Assembly: GCF_000359745.1 (NCBI RefSeq)
Contig: NZ_AQHN01000072.1
Span: 221,368-285,367, forward strand
DNA: 64,000 bases
Source: Rhizobium freirei PRF 81
GTDB lineage: Bacteria; Pseudomonadota; Alphaproteobacteria; Rhizobiales; Rhizobiaceae
Direction of reading: 5' to 3'
Below the pieces are notes generated by a model. The model was given only the letters and a program-made list of their open reading frames with translations. It did not search any database and was not told the DNA's origin. A program made the position numbers and the translations under genes. This document shows, in pieces, positions 8,056 to 17,412 of this stretch. The first letter of the stretch is position 1. The number at the start of each line of letters is the position of its first letter.

Positions 8056-9273
8056 GTGACGGGCAGATTGGTCATTGTCGGGGCCGGGCAGGCGGGTTTT
8101 GCTCTTGCGGCCAAATTGCGGGCGCTTGGTGATTCGAGGCCGATTACCATTGTGGGTGCAGAGGAGAGCCTGCCGTACCAGCGGCCGCCATTGACCAAAA
8201 AATATCTCCTCGGCGAAATGAGCTTCGACCGCCTGCTGTTCCGTCCGGAACATTGGTATGCCGACAATAATGTAGAGATTCGTCTGTCCACCTGGGTCGA
8301 GCAGATCGATCGCGCTGCAAAGCAGATCGTCATGCAGGATGGTTCGAGGCTGGATTACGAGACGCTGGCGCTTGCGACCGGCTCCACGCCGCGCCGCCTT
8401 CCGCCATCCGTCGGCGGCGCGCTCGAAGGCGTCTATGTTGCTCGCGACAAGCGCGATGCCGATCTGCTGGCGGACGAAATGCGCCCCGGACGCCGGGTTC
8501 TCATCATCGGTGGGGGATATATAGGTCTCGAGGCGGCGGCCGTCGCGCGCCATCGCGGCCTTGAGGTCACCCTCATCGAAATGAGCGACCGAATCCTCCA
8601 GCGGGTTGCGGCCAAGGAAACGGCCGATATCTTCCGATCGATCCACCAGAAGCATGATGTCGTCATTCGCGAGAAGACCGGGCTGAAGCAGCTCGTCGGC
8701 AGGAACGGTCATGTCGCCGCTGCGGAGCTCTCCGATGGGGCCACTATAGATATAGACTTCGTCGTCGTCGGCATCGGCGTCGCGCCGAACGATAGGCTGG
8801 CCAAGGAAGCAGGCCTGGAGGTCGGCAACGGTATTGTTGTCGATTCGTTCGCCCGCACATCCGACCCATCCATCTTCGCTATGGGCGATTGCGTCGAGCT
8901 GCCATGGGATGGAGCGCGAATCCGGCTCGAATCGGTCCAGAACGCGGTCGACCAGGCAGACGCCGCCGCCGAGATCATCGCCGGCGGCGATCAGGCCTAT
9001 GATCCGAAACCATGGTTCTGGTCGGATCAGTATGACGTGAAGCTGCAGATTGCCGGCTTCAATCTCGGTTATGACGAGACCCTGCTGCGTCCCGGCGCGC
9101 GCGAAGGCGCCGCCTCCGTCTGGTATTTCAAGCAGGGCCGCTTCATCGCCGTCGATGCCGTAAACGACGCGAAGGCCTATGTTACCGGCAAGAAGCTGCT
9201 GGAAAGCGGCGTCAATCCGTCCAAAGCGATTCTTTCCGACCCGGCTGCCGACCTCAAGCAACTGCTGGCCTGA
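8056..9273 (+). CDS. FAD/NAD-dependent ferredoxin (rubredoxin/putidaredoxin-type) reductase
   Basis: A 405-residue flavoprotein of the putidaredoxin/rhodocoxin reductase type. It has an FAD-binding GxGxxG near the N-terminus (VIVGAGQAGFALAAKLR), a second dinucleotide motif for NAD(P)H (LIIGGGYIGLEAAAVAR), the IFAMGDC motif that contacts FAD, and a C-terminal reductase domain with WFWSDQYDVKLQIAG. Such enzymes pass electrons from NAD(P)H to a ferredoxin that serves a P450 or oxygenase. The GTG at 8056 is the likely start, with GGAG ahead of it; an ATG at 7960 would add 32 residues with no family resemblance. No ferredoxin or P450 gene is adjacent, so the partner is unknown. Confidence 0.85.
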   Translation: MTGRLVIVGAGQAGFALAAKLRALGDSRPITIVGAEESLPYQRPPLTKKYLLGEMSFDRLLFRPEHWYADNNVEIRLSTWVEQIDRAAKQIVMQDGSRLDYETLALATGSTPRRLPPSVGGALEGVYVARDKRDADLLADEMRPGRRVLIIGGGYIGLEAAAVARHRGLEVTLIEMSDRILQRVAAKETADIFRSIHQKHDVVIREKTGLKQLVGRNGHVAAAELSDGATIDIDFVVVGIGVAPNDRLAKEAGLEVGNGIVVDSFARTSDPSIFAMGDCVELPWDGARIRLESVQNAVDQADAAAEIIAGGDQAYDPKPWFWSDQYDVKLQIAGFNLGYDETLLRPGAREGAASVWYFKQGRFIAVDAVNDAKAYVTGKKLLESGVNPSKAILSDPAADLKQLLA

Positions 9274-9378
9274 CGCGCCACATTCGACAGCCGGCTATCG
9301 CCAAATCTCGGAAAGAACGTGGGTGGAGGCGAAAAAGCGCTTGCGTCGATAAATGAATGGCCCTATCAGGGCCGCACC

Positions 9379-9468
9379 GGAGAGGTGGCCGAGTGGTCGA
9401 AGGCGCTCCCCTGCTAAGGGAGTATACCAGAAATGGTATCGTGGGTTCGAATCCCATCTTCTCCGCCA
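9379..9468 (+). tRNA. tRNA-Ser (anticodon GCT)
   Basis: A class II tRNA of 90 bases with encoded CCA. The acceptor stem GGAGAGG pairs with CTTCTCC, followed by discriminator G and CCA at 9466-9468. The anticodon stem CTCCC/GGGAG encloses the loop CTGCTAA with anticodon GCT at 9413-9415. A long variable arm (TATACCAGAAATGGTATC) and the T arm GTGGGTTCGAATCCCAT are also present. It would decode AGC and AGU serine codons. No direct repeat of its 3' end was seen nearby, so there is no sign that an element has integrated here. Confidence 0.97.
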
Positions 9469-10414
9469 TGATGACCTTGTCCATACCGAACACATTTCCC
9501 TCAGCTCCGGTGCCAGATGGTCGGCTTGGCGATTGCCTACCTTCCGATCGCAGACCCTTTGTTCGGGTTGCGGATCGAACCGCATCGGTTTGCGGCGCTC
9601 AGGAAATGGCGGACCGTCTCGGCAACTCCCACATTGATCGGCGTCACATCCAACGAAAAGCGGGCCGTAAACTTTATCGCATCGATATGGCAGGGACGGT
9701 CGAAGAGGAACGCATATCATGCACCTCGCGCTGGATCGGCAAAGTCATCCGGAATGCCGGCTGAAGGATGGCCGGGATCGTCCGGATGCGCGGCGTCCGA
9801 GCCATCGCCACTGATTCCGGAGCCGTTTTTCGTCCCGCTGGCTTGGAACCGCCGCCGCTCCGCTGCTCCCGCTCTCGTCCGATTCCGCCAACTGATACGC
9901 GAAGCCGCATCAACAGTTGTTGGATAGGCGCGCGCAGACGAATCGGCGCTGTTGGGAATCATTTGGCTACGTGCATCGTTTCGGGACGGCCAGGGAACTC
10001 TGGCAGTGGCGCGCGTCATCGGCCGACGGCTCGGCAAATGTCGTAATAGGCCTGCAGAGCGTCGCAAACCCCCGCAAATTGCCATGTGATGGCCATCTGA
10101 GCGCCCATTTCAATTCTTTGCCAATATTTGGGCGGTCCTTATAACCCCCCGTAGACTAAGGCTTTTCTTAACAAAGTCTAAACCAATATTGCCGCCGGTT
10201 CGTCGTTTTGTGTCCTTTCGGCAACAGGGCTCACGGAAGGCTTACGCAAATCACCCTTTCCGGCAAGATGTCGATTGCGTGACAGAGCGCGTCTTGTATT
10301 TTCACTCTCGGAAGCGAGGGCGATTGATCGTCCACTTCTTGAAACACGGAGATGGGACAGGGAATACCTTCGGGTAGTTCTCATTTTCGATTAAAACTTT
10401 GACTGGAGGTCAAT
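9469..10414. other. 946-base gap between tRNA-Ser and the first porin; no gene recognised
   Basis: Open frames occur on both strands (for example 9517-9927 plus and 9717-10085 minus), but none has a convincing start, ribosome site or recognisable protein. The final 280 bases are more AT-rich (around 10130-10410) and probably hold the porin promoter and a long untranslated leader. This could be decayed coding sequence, but I cannot identify a parent gene. Confidence 0.5.
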
Positions 10415-11464
10415 ATGAACATCAAGAGCCTTCTTCTCGGCTCCGCTGCTGCCTTCGCAGCAGTATCCGGCGCTCAGGCAGCTGATGCCATCGTCGCCGC
10501 TCAGCCGGAGCCGCTCGAATACGTCCGCATCTGCGACGCATACGGCGCTGGCTACTTCTTCATTCCGGGCACCGAAACCTGCCTCAAGATCGGCGGTAAG
10601 GTTCGTACCGAAGGCAAGTGGTACGACGCTTACACCCCGAACACCCACATCGGCACTCTTTGGCACACCCGCGCTGAGCTGCAGCTGCAGACGGCTTCGG
10701 ACACCGAATACGGCCCGCTGAAGACCAACACCGAAATGCGTTGGGATTGGCAGGAAGGTGGTTCGACCAAGACGAACCTGCTGCACGCCAGCATCAGCCT
10801 CGGTGGCTTCACCGTTGGTAAGGAAGACTCGCAGTTCAACGTATTCACCGGTTATGCTGGCGACGTCATCAACGACGACGTGATCGGCGACGGCCCGTAC
10901 GAACTGAACCAGATCACCTACAACTACGACGCCGGCAACGGCTTCACGGCTGTGATCTCGGTTGAAGACAGCAACTCCGGCGCGGGTGCTGTTGGCGCTA
11001 ACGGCGAAGACAGCCACAACCACTACGCTCCTGACGCTGTTGCCGGTGTTGGCTACAAGGCCGGCGCATGGGCCTTCAAGCTCGTTGGCGGTTATGACTC
11101 GATCGTTGAAGAAGGCGCTATCAAGGCTCGTGTTGACGCTGACTTCGGCGTATTCTCTGCCTTCTTGATGGGCGGCTGGAACACCGACGGCAGCAAGCTC
11201 AACAAGTATGCGAATGGCGACTCGATCGGCCAGAGCTGGGGTGACTGGGCAGTTTGGGGCGGTGCTAGCGTTCCGATCAATGAAAAGCTGAAGTGGAACC
11301 TGCAGCTCGCCTACACCGACAACAAGACCTTCGCTGCTACGACGAACGTCAAGTGGAACCCGGTTAAGAACCTGCTCGTCATGCCGGAAGTATCCTACAC
11401 CAACTGGGACTCCATCAATCAGGACCAGTGGGCTGGTATTCTCCGCTTCCAGCGCAGCTTCTAA
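10415..11464 (+). CDS. ropA: RopA-type outer membrane porin (first of a tandem pair)
   Basis: A 349-residue alphaproteobacterial porin (Porin_2 family). It starts with a signal peptide (MNIKSLLLGSAAAFAAVSGAQA, probable cleavage before ADAIV), then the conserved YVRICDAYGAGYFFIPGTET segment, and ends in phenylalanine (LRFQRSF), the beta-barrel assembly signal. It should form a trimeric 16-stranded general diffusion channel in the outer membrane. GGAGGT lies 7 bases before the ATG. The protein is rich in paired aromatic and acidic loop residues. A strong terminator follows 45 bases after the stop. It is closely similar to the next gene, with the largest differences in surface loops. Confidence 0.95.
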   Translation: MNIKSLLLGSAAAFAAVSGAQAADAIVAAQPEPLEYVRICDAYGAGYFFIPGTETCLKIGGKVRTEGKWYDAYTPNTHIGTLWHTRAELQLQTASDTEYGPLKTNTEMRWDWQEGGSTKTNLLHASISLGGFTVGKEDSQFNVFTGYAGDVINDDVIGDGPYELNQITYNYDAGNGFTAVISVEDSNSGAGAVGANGEDSHNHYAPDAVAGVGYKAGAWAFKLVGGYDSIVEEGAIKARVDADFGVFSAFLMGGWNTDGSKLNKYANGDSIGQSWGDWAVWGGASVPINEKLKWNLQLAYTDNKTFAATTNVKWNPVKNLLVMPEVSYTNWDSINQDQWAGILRFQRSF

Positions 11465-11509
11465 TCTAGTATGACTTCGGTCATATGAGATTTCTCACTT
11501 CGGTGAGGA

Positions 11510-11537
11510 AAAGCCCGGTCGAAAGGCCGGGCTTTTT
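11510..11537 (+). terminator. Rho-independent terminator of the first porin gene
   Basis: AAAGCCCGG (11510-11518) pairs with CCGGGCTTT (11527-11535) around an 8-base loop, followed by more T residues. It lies 45 bases downstream of the stop codon, so the two porin genes are separate transcription units. Confidence 0.92.
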
Positions 11538-11932
11538 GCTTTGTCTGTGGCAGCATTTCTTTCTGATATCGGAAGGATAGAGCCGACTGTCTTGGTGCGG
11601 CACACTTTCCCCGCGGATATTGCTTATGGGGCGAAAGTTTTTTCCATATAATTTTAAGTGGAATTCGCTCTGGACGCGTCAGCAATATGACGAATTTGCG
11701 ACGTGATCTTTGTGCAACGCGCTCTTTGAAACGCGCGTCATAAATACCGATTGTTTGTATCCGATATTGCTCTGCAAAAAACGATCTGTAGGGTGCAAAT
11801 CGGAAGCAAGGCTTATTGTCTTGGTTCTCCCAGATCAGGGGTCAACTTTGAAAAACTTTAGGTGGGGTGGGGCGCGTCGATTCTCTCGGCGTGATTTCCT
11901 GTGCCTAATCGATATTGAAACTGGAGTTTACA
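11538..11932. other. Upstream region of the second porin; no gene seen
   Basis: About 395 bases with no plausible coding sequence. It is more AT-rich than its neighbours and probably contains the promoter and leader of the second porin. I could not pick out a promoter with confidence. The leader does not repeat the sequence upstream of the first porin except for the ribosome-site region (AAACTGGAG and ACTGGAGG). Confidence 0.5.
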
Positions 11933-13021
11933 ATGAACATCAAGAGCCTTCTTCTCGGCTCCGCTGCTGCGCTGGCAGCAGTATCCGGTGCCCAGGCAGC
12001 TGACGCTATCGTCGCTGCTCAGCCGGAGCCGCTGGAATACGTTCGCATCTGCGACGCATACGGTGCGGGCTACTTCTTCATTCCGGGCACCGAAACCTGC
12101 CTCAAGGTCGGCGGCATGGTCCGTACCGAAGGCAAGTGGTACGATGCCTACAACCCGAATACCCACAACGGCACTATCTGGCATACCCGCGCTCAGCTGA
12201 GCCTCGACACTGCATCGGACACCGAATACGGTCCGTTGAAGACCAACACGGTCATCCGTTGGGATTGGCAGGAAGGCAACACCACCACCACGAAGCTGCT
12301 CTGGGCTAACATCAGCCTCGGTGGCTTCCTCGTCGGTAAGGCTGATTCGCAGTACAACGCCTTCACCGGTTATGCCGGCGACGTCATCAACGACGACGTG
12401 GTCTATGACGGCCCGTACGAACTGAACCAGATCACCTACAACTACGACGCGGGCAACGGCTTCACGGCTGTGGTCTCCGTTGAAGACAGCAACTCCGGTG
12501 CGGATGCCTCTTCCTTCGGCGGCGCCTGGGTTAAGTCGGAATCTAACCACTATGCTCCGAACGCTGTTGCCGGTATCGGTTACAAGGCTGGCAACTTCGG
12601 CTTCAAGGTCGTCGGCGGTTACGACTCCATCGTCGAAGAAGGCGCTATCAAGGCTCGCGTCGATGCCGACTTCGGCGTCTTCAAGGCCTTCTTGATGGGC
12701 GGCTGGAACACCGACGGCAAGAAGCTGAACCAGTATGCCGGTTCGAACCTGGATGCGTCTGCTTGCCCGGTTGGCCGTGGCGATCTCTGCGGCTGGGGTG
12801 ACTGGGCAGTTTGGGGTGGCATTGGCGTTCCGGTCAACGACAAGCTGAAGTGGAACCTCCAGCTCGCCTACACCGACAGCAAGATCTTCGCCGCTACCAC
12901 GAACCTGAAGTGGAACCCGGTTAAGAACCTGCTCGTCGAGCCGGAAGTATCCTACACCAACTTCGATTCTGTGAACCAGGATCAGTGGGCTGGTATCCTC
13001 CGCTTCCAGCGCAGCTTCTAA
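11933..13021 (+). CDS. ropA: RopA-type outer membrane porin (second of a tandem pair)
   Basis: A 362-residue paralogue of the upstream porin, with an almost identical signal peptide (ends in AVSGAQA before ADAIV) and the same N-terminal region and LRFQRSF end. It carries two longer surface loops: one around DASSFGGAWVKSESNH and one around LDASACPVGRGDLCG, which contains two cysteines eight residues apart that could form a disulphide. The ATG at 11933 follows GGAG; an upstream in-frame ATG at 11915 would spoil the signal peptide. It has its own terminator. The loops suggest different permeability or phage/antibody exposure from the first copy. Confidence 0.95.
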   Translation: MNIKSLLLGSAAALAAVSGAQAADAIVAAQPEPLEYVRICDAYGAGYFFIPGTETCLKVGGMVRTEGKWYDAYNPNTHNGTIWHTRAQLSLDTASDTEYGPLKTNTVIRWDWQEGNTTTTKLLWANISLGGFLVGKADSQYNAFTGYAGDVINDDVVYDGPYELNQITYNYDAGNGFTAVVSVEDSNSGADASSFGGAWVKSESNHYAPNAVAGIGYKAGNFGFKVVGGYDSIVEEGAIKARVDADFGVFKAFLMGGWNTDGKKLNQYAGSNLDASACPVGRGDLCGWGDWAVWGGIGVPVNDKLKWNLQLAYTDSKIFAATTNLKWNPVKNLLVEPEVSYTNFDSVNQDQWAGILRFQRSF

Positions 13022-13081
13022 TTCGGTCCGCCGAATCGACTTTGACGAATTTTCTGATCTGACCTCCGATCAGAAAGGGAC

Positions 13082-13109
13082 AGGCCCGGTTTTCCCAACC
13101 GGGCCTTTT
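13082..13109 (+). terminator. Rho-independent terminator of the second porin gene
   Basis: AGGCCCGGTT (13082-13091) pairs with AACCGGGCCT (13097-13106), followed by TTT. It lies 60 bases after the porin stop. A second weaker hairpin (TCTGATC/GATCAGA) lies just before it. The convergent hydrolase gene ends at 13148, so the element may work in both directions. Confidence 0.9.
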
Positions 13110-13147
13110 CATTGTTTGCCGCCTCCCGGAAGCGAGAGGGGTTGTTG

Positions 13148-14041
13148 TCAAACCGCCGAAAGAAAGCTCCGAATTACCTCCGGAGTATCGCCGAGATGCA
13201 GAATGGGGGCATGGCCCTGTCCTGCCACCGTCTTGACGACTGTTCCATGATGACGGCGCGCCATTTCTTCCGTGACGACCGTGCTCAGCAGTCCGGAGTT
13301 CTCGCCGCGAATCACCATCAAGGGAATGCCGTTGAATCCCTCGAATTGCGGCCATAGGTCCGCGAGAGGGGCTTCCAGGTCAAGCGATTGCAGCTGTTCG
13401 GCGATGGCCGGATCATAGTCAGCCACGGGCTTGCCATCGACGAAGGCATAGATCGCCTCCGCCATGTCCTGCCAGTCATCGTCGCCGAGTGCGGTAAAAG
13501 TGCCTCCATGGTTCTCGCGCAGAATGGCAACGGCATCGTCTCGGTCGATGGGCTTCCTGTCACGATTGAGGTAGTCGCGAATATCGGCTAGGCCAGCTTT
13601 CTCAATCGCAGGACCGATATCATTGAGAATGGCCGCTTTCAGGATATCCGGACGGCTGGCTGCCAGCAGATGCATGACGAGACCGCCGCGTGACGTGCCG
13701 ATGAAGATTGCCTGCGGGATATCAAGCGTCGCGCAGAGGGTCAGGACGTCCTGAGTTTCGACGGCAAGATTGTAGTGGGATTTGTCCGCATCGCGTTCGG
13801 ATTGGCCGCGTCCGCGCGCATCGAGCGTGATCACCCTATAGGGATCAGTCGGATGCCGGGCCAAAAGCAGTGCTAATTGGTGGAAGTCCCGCGAATTGCG
13901 GGTCAGGCCCGGCAGGCAGATGACAGGCGGCCGCGCCCGCATTGCCGATGCATCGCCCATATAGTCTCGAGCATAGAGCTTCAGGCCGTCCTGGGTGGAT
14001 ATCGTTCGGGCAAGGAAGCCGCTTTCGTCGTCGCTGCGCAT
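13148..14041 (-). CDS. Alpha/beta-fold hydrolase
   Basis: A 297-residue alpha/beta hydrolase. The oxyanion region is VICLPGLTRNSRDFHQLA, the nucleophile elbow is GTSRGG (serine in the middle), and the C-terminal catalytic histidine is probably in GQGHAPILHLGD. The strand before the elbow (RVITLDARGRGQSERD) is typical of esterases and epoxide-hydrolase relatives. No substrate can be inferred. It stands alone, facing the porins and separated by 81 bases from the lytic transglycosylase gene. Confidence 0.85.
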   Translation of the reverse strand: MRSDDESGFLARTISTQDGLKLYARDYMGDASAMRARPPVICLPGLTRNSRDFHQLALLLARHPTDPYRVITLDARGRGQSERDADKSHYNLAVETQDVLTLCATLDIPQAIFIGTSRGGLVMHLLAASRPDILKAAILNDIGPAIEKAGLADIRDYLNRDRKPIDRDDAVAILRENHGGTFTALGDDDWQDMAEAIYAFVDGKPVADYDPAIAEQLQSLDLEAPLADLWPQFEGFNGIPLMVIRGENSGLLSTVVTEEMARRHHGTVVKTVAGQGHAPILHLGDTPEVIRSFLSAV

Positions 14042-14122
14042 GCATCATGCCTCGTGCCTGGGATAGGACGAGAGATGTAACGCGATTTCGCCGGCTTTCA
14101 CAACCGTGCACTTGCGGGCCAT

Positions 14123-16177
14123 TTAGCTGCGGCCGTTGACGAGATCCTGCACGATATCGGTCTTCTGGCCGAGCCGCGCCTTGTAGACCTGATAGTTCTC
14201 CATGACGCGCTGAACATAGTTGCGTGTCTCGGGGAAGGGGATGCGCTCGATCCAGTCGATCACATCGTCAAGCGACTTGCCGCGCGGATCCCCGTAGCGG
14301 CTGATCCATTCCGGCACTTTGTTCGGTCCGGCATTGTAGGCGATGAAAGTGAGAATGTAGGAGCCGCCAAAGGTGTCAATCTGTTCGCCGAGATAGTGGG
14401 CGCCAAGCGTGGCGTTGTAGCCGGCATCCTGCGTCAGCTTGTCGGCGGAGTAGGCAATTCCATGCCGGCCTGCGACCGCCTTGGCCGTCTTCGGCAGCAG
14501 TTGCAGCAGGCCACGCGCGTTGGCCGAAGAGATGGCTGATGGATTGAAGGCACTTTCCTGCCGGGCGATGGCATAGGCGAGCGCCTTGCCGGAGCCGGCG
14601 ATATTCGCATTCTGCGGAATGACGCCGATCGGGAAGGCCAAGGCCGCCACGTCGATGCCGCGTCCATAGGCGATCTTTCCGATCTGCAGCGAGAGCTGGT
14701 GGTTGCCGGAGCGTTCGGCCTGGGCCGTCAGCAAGGCAATCTCGCCCGGGCTCTCCAGCTGTCTCGCCAGTGCGCGATAGAGCGTTTCGGCACGCCAGCC
14801 ATGCCCTGCCGCTTCGAGCCGCGAAATGGCCTGCACGGCTTCACGGTCCTGGAAGCCTCGGCGATCGGCAGGCGAGGGAGCGGGATAGGTGACGTTCAGC
14901 GTGCGTCGACCGAGCTTTTCGGCGGCAAGCTGGCCGTAGAACGTGCTCGGATAGGAGGCGGCCTTGGCATAGAAATCGGCTGCCTTGCCCGGGCCGCCGG
15001 CCTCGGCGGCGCGACCGAGCCAGTACCAGCCGCGCGACTGCGAGATCGGCCCGTTCGATACCTGCAGGATCTTGCGGAAATGGGTCGCCGCGCTCGCGCC
15101 GTCCTGCAGGCCGCGCAAAGCGTACCATCCAGCATGGAATTCGGCTTCGCCGACATCTTGCGGGCTTTCCGCAACGCTGGCGTCGACGATGCGATAGGCA
15201 TCCTTAAAGTCGCCCTGATCCACCAGGCCGCGGCTGACAATGCGCTGCTCGTTCCACCATTGGTCGGGATTGACGAGCACGCCGCGATCGCGCGGCATCT
15301 GCGCCAGCAGATTGGCGGCATCGTCATATTTGTTCTGACGGCGCAGGTTTTCGATCCGCATGAAGAGATAAGCGGGGTCCTTGCGCCATTGGGCGTCGAT
15401 GCCGGCAATCAGCCCGTCGGCCTTGTCCGAGCGCTCGTTGACCGCAGCCCAGGCCTTGTAGAGCGACTGCGCTTTCCCGAGATCGCCGAAGCGCTTCGCC
15501 TGAGCAGTACGGTCGCGGTAAAGCAGATAGTCCATACGTGCCTTATGATCGGCCGGCGACAACAGCGCGGAGAATTCCGCGAGGATCTTGTCCTCGAAGG
15601 ACTTGTCCAGCGTTTCATTGCGCCAGATCTTGCGGATCAATTTCGCAGCCTGCGCCGACGAGCCGCGCGCCATGAGGGCGCGAGCCAGGATCACCGAGCC
15701 TTCGACGGTTTCCGGTTGCGTGCTGCCGAAGGCGGCAAGGATTTGATCCGTCGGCGGATTTTCGGCGTAGAGCGCCCGTTCCGAGTTTGCCCGGAGGCTG
15801 CCGAGACCCGGCCAGCCCACCAGCTCGCGCGCAGCGGCGGCAATTTCTCCGGAAGGAGTGCCGGGTTGGCCGGAGGTGGCAATCGCCCAGGTCAGAATAT
15901 GGCGATCGAGGGTGCCTTGGCTCATGCCGTTGCGGATGGCGAGCGCCTGCATCGGGTTTTTGTTGGAAAGCGCATCAAGACCCGCCTTCAGGTCACCATT
16001 GACCGGGGCGATGGGGCCGCCGCGCGGTATGGAGGCGGTGCTTATCGGATCCGGCATCGTCATCGCGACGTCGGAGCGATCGCTGGTCAAGGTCTGTTGG
16101 CCGGAAAGCTGAGACGCAAAAGCGCCCCATGCGACCGCCAAGCCTACGGCGGTCCAGATCATCGCGGGTCTTTTCAT
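14123..16177 (-). CDS. Soluble lytic murein transglycosylase (Slt70-like)
   Basis: A 684-residue periplasmic protein. After an N-terminal signal or anchor segment (MIWTAVGLAVAWGAFASQLSG) comes a long alpha-helical superhelix region of about 450 residues with paired helices, then a C-terminal SLT domain: AYAIARQESAFNPSAISSAN with the catalytic glutamate, GLLQLLPKTA, and the family's FIAYNAGPNKVPEWI. It cleaves the glycan strands of peptidoglycan to give 1,6-anhydro ends. I place the start at ATG 16177 so that the signal segment is N-terminal; an in-frame start at 16225 is also possible. A TTAA-N7-TTAC sequence lies about 50 bases upstream. Confidence 0.9.
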   Translation of the reverse strand: MKRPAMIWTAVGLAVAWGAFASQLSGQQTLTSDRSDVAMTMPDPISTASIPRGGPIAPVNGDLKAGLDALSNKNPMQALAIRNGMSQGTLDRHILTWAIATSGQPGTPSGEIAAAARELVGWPGLGSLRANSERALYAENPPTDQILAAFGSTQPETVEGSVILARALMARGSSAQAAKLIRKIWRNETLDKSFEDKILAEFSALLSPADHKARMDYLLYRDRTAQAKRFGDLGKAQSLYKAWAAVNERSDKADGLIAGIDAQWRKDPAYLFMRIENLRRQNKYDDAANLLAQMPRDRGVLVNPDQWWNEQRIVSRGLVDQGDFKDAYRIVDASVAESPQDVGEAEFHAGWYALRGLQDGASAATHFRKILQVSNGPISQSRGWYWLGRAAEAGGPGKAADFYAKAASYPSTFYGQLAAEKLGRRTLNVTYPAPSPADRRGFQDREAVQAISRLEAAGHGWRAETLYRALARQLESPGEIALLTAQAERSGNHQLSLQIGKIAYGRGIDVAALAFPIGVIPQNANIAGSGKALAYAIARQESAFNPSAISSANARGLLQLLPKTAKAVAGRHGIAYSADKLTQDAGYNATLGAHYLGEQIDTFGGSYILTFIAYNAGPNKVPEWISRYGDPRGKSLDDVIDWIERIPFPETRNYVQRVMENYQVYKARLGQKTDIVQDLVNGRS

Positions 16178-16226
16178 CCGGCTACTCACAAAACAATCAG
16201 GCCCCTTCCATTTGCCTAATGCCATA

Positions 16227-16241
16227 TTAACGAAACCTTAC
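16227..16241. promoter_or_regulatory. CtrA-like box, one mismatch, upstream of the transglycosylase gene
   Basis: TTAA-CGAAACC-TTAC differs at one position from the alphaproteobacterial CtrA consensus TTAA-N7-TTAA. It is 50 bases before the chosen start of a cell-wall enzyme gene, a kind of target CtrA often has. A single short site may arise by chance. Confidence 0.35.
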
Positions 16242-16394
16242 CGGCGGTCAGAATTTCAATCAATTATGATATCGGAAACTGCCCCAAACCAATCAAAGCG
16301 CGCTTGTCCCCGTCAAGCCGGCACTCTATGGTGCGCAGATTCATAACCATGGATTGCGGCTGAAGCATGAAAGCAGTGCCGCTAGGAGACTTGT

Positions 16395-17279
16395 ATGTTC
16401 CAGGGGTCCATTCCCGCACTCGTTACGCCCTTTACTGACGCCGGCAAGTTCGATGAGGCTTCTTTCGCCTCCCATGTCGAGTGGCAGATAAAAGAGGGTA
16501 GCCGCGGCTTGGTGCCCGTAGGCACGACGGGCGAATCGCCGACTTTGTCGCATGACGAGCACAAGCGCGTCGTCGAGCTTTGCATCGAGGTAGCGAACAA
16601 GCGCGTTCCCGTCATGGCCGGAGCAGGCTCGAACAATACCCGCGAAGCGATCGAGCTTGCTCAGCATGCCGAGAAGGTGGGTGCCAACGCGGTTCTCGTC
16701 GTTACGCCCTATTACAACAAGCCGACGCAGAAGGGCCTTTACGCGCATTTCGCGGCCATTGCCGAAGCGGTGAAGCTGCCGATCTACATCTACAATATTC
16801 CGGGCCGCTCGGTCGTCGACATGACGCCGGAGACGATGGGCGCACTCGTCAAGGCCTATGGCAATATCGTTGGCGTGAAGGATGCGACCGGCAAGATCGA
16901 GCGCGTCTCCGAGCAGCGCATCGCCTGCGGCACCGGTTTCCGCCAGCTTTCCGGCGAGGATGCGACGGCGCTCGGCTTCAATGCTCATGGCGGCGTCGGC
17001 TGTATTTCTGTGACGGCCAATATCGCGCCGCGCCTGTGCGCCGAATTTCAGGCGGCAACGCTTGCCGGCGATTATGCCAAGGCCCTCGAGTATCAGGACC
17101 GTCTGATGCCGCTGCACAAGGCGATCTTTATGGAGCCCGGCGTTTGCGGCGCCAAATACGGTCTTTCGCGCCTCGGCCGCATGAGCCGCAACGTCCGCTC
17201 GCCGCTGCTGTCGACCCTCGAGCCTGCGACGGAAGCTGCGATCGACGCAGCCATGCGCCACGCGGGCCTTCTGAACTGA
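16395..17279 (+). CDS. dapA: 4-hydroxy-tetrahydrodipicolinate synthase DapA
   Basis: A 294-residue TIM-barrel lyase that condenses pyruvate with aspartate semialdehyde in the lysine and diaminopimelate pathway. Visible are GLVPVGTTGESPTLSHDEH (family signature 1), YYNKPTQKGLYAHF with the conserved tyrosine, YNIPGRS, and the Schiff-base lysine in IVGVKDATGK. ATG 16395 follows AGGAG. Length matches the family. It is followed 133 bases later by smpB in the same direction. Confidence 0.96.
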   Translation: MFQGSIPALVTPFTDAGKFDEASFASHVEWQIKEGSRGLVPVGTTGESPTLSHDEHKRVVELCIEVANKRVPVMAGAGSNNTREAIELAQHAEKVGANAVLVVTPYYNKPTQKGLYAHFAAIAEAVKLPIYIYNIPGRSVVDMTPETMGALVKAYGNIVGVKDATGKIERVSEQRIACGTGFRQLSGEDATALGFNAHGGVGCISVTANIAPRLCAEFQAATLAGDYAKALEYQDRLMPLHKAIFMEPGVCGAKYGLSRLGRMSRNVRSPLLSTLEPATEAAIDAAMRHAGLLN

Positions 17280-17412
17280 CGGCAACGCGCGCAAGGCTGA
17301 AGCTCTATCGGGCCGCTCCCTTCACAAAGAGGGCGGCCTCGCTTATTTAGGGTGCAGGAACTTGGCGCGCCGATGGCTGCAGCCGGAATGACGTAAGAAA
17401 AGAAGAAGAATC

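Noticed and set aside
9379..9468. tRNA-Ser as the edge of an integrated island
   Set aside because: No repeat of the tRNA 3' end, integrase or mobility gene is visible within the window.
9517..9927. 136-codon plus-strand frame after tRNA-Ser as a gene
   Set aside because: No ribosome site, no recognisable protein, and competing frames on both strands of similar length.
17303..17345. Hairpin between dapA and smpB
   Set aside because: GGCCGCTCCC and GAGGGCGGCC pair only with mismatches and there is no T-run; too weak to call.
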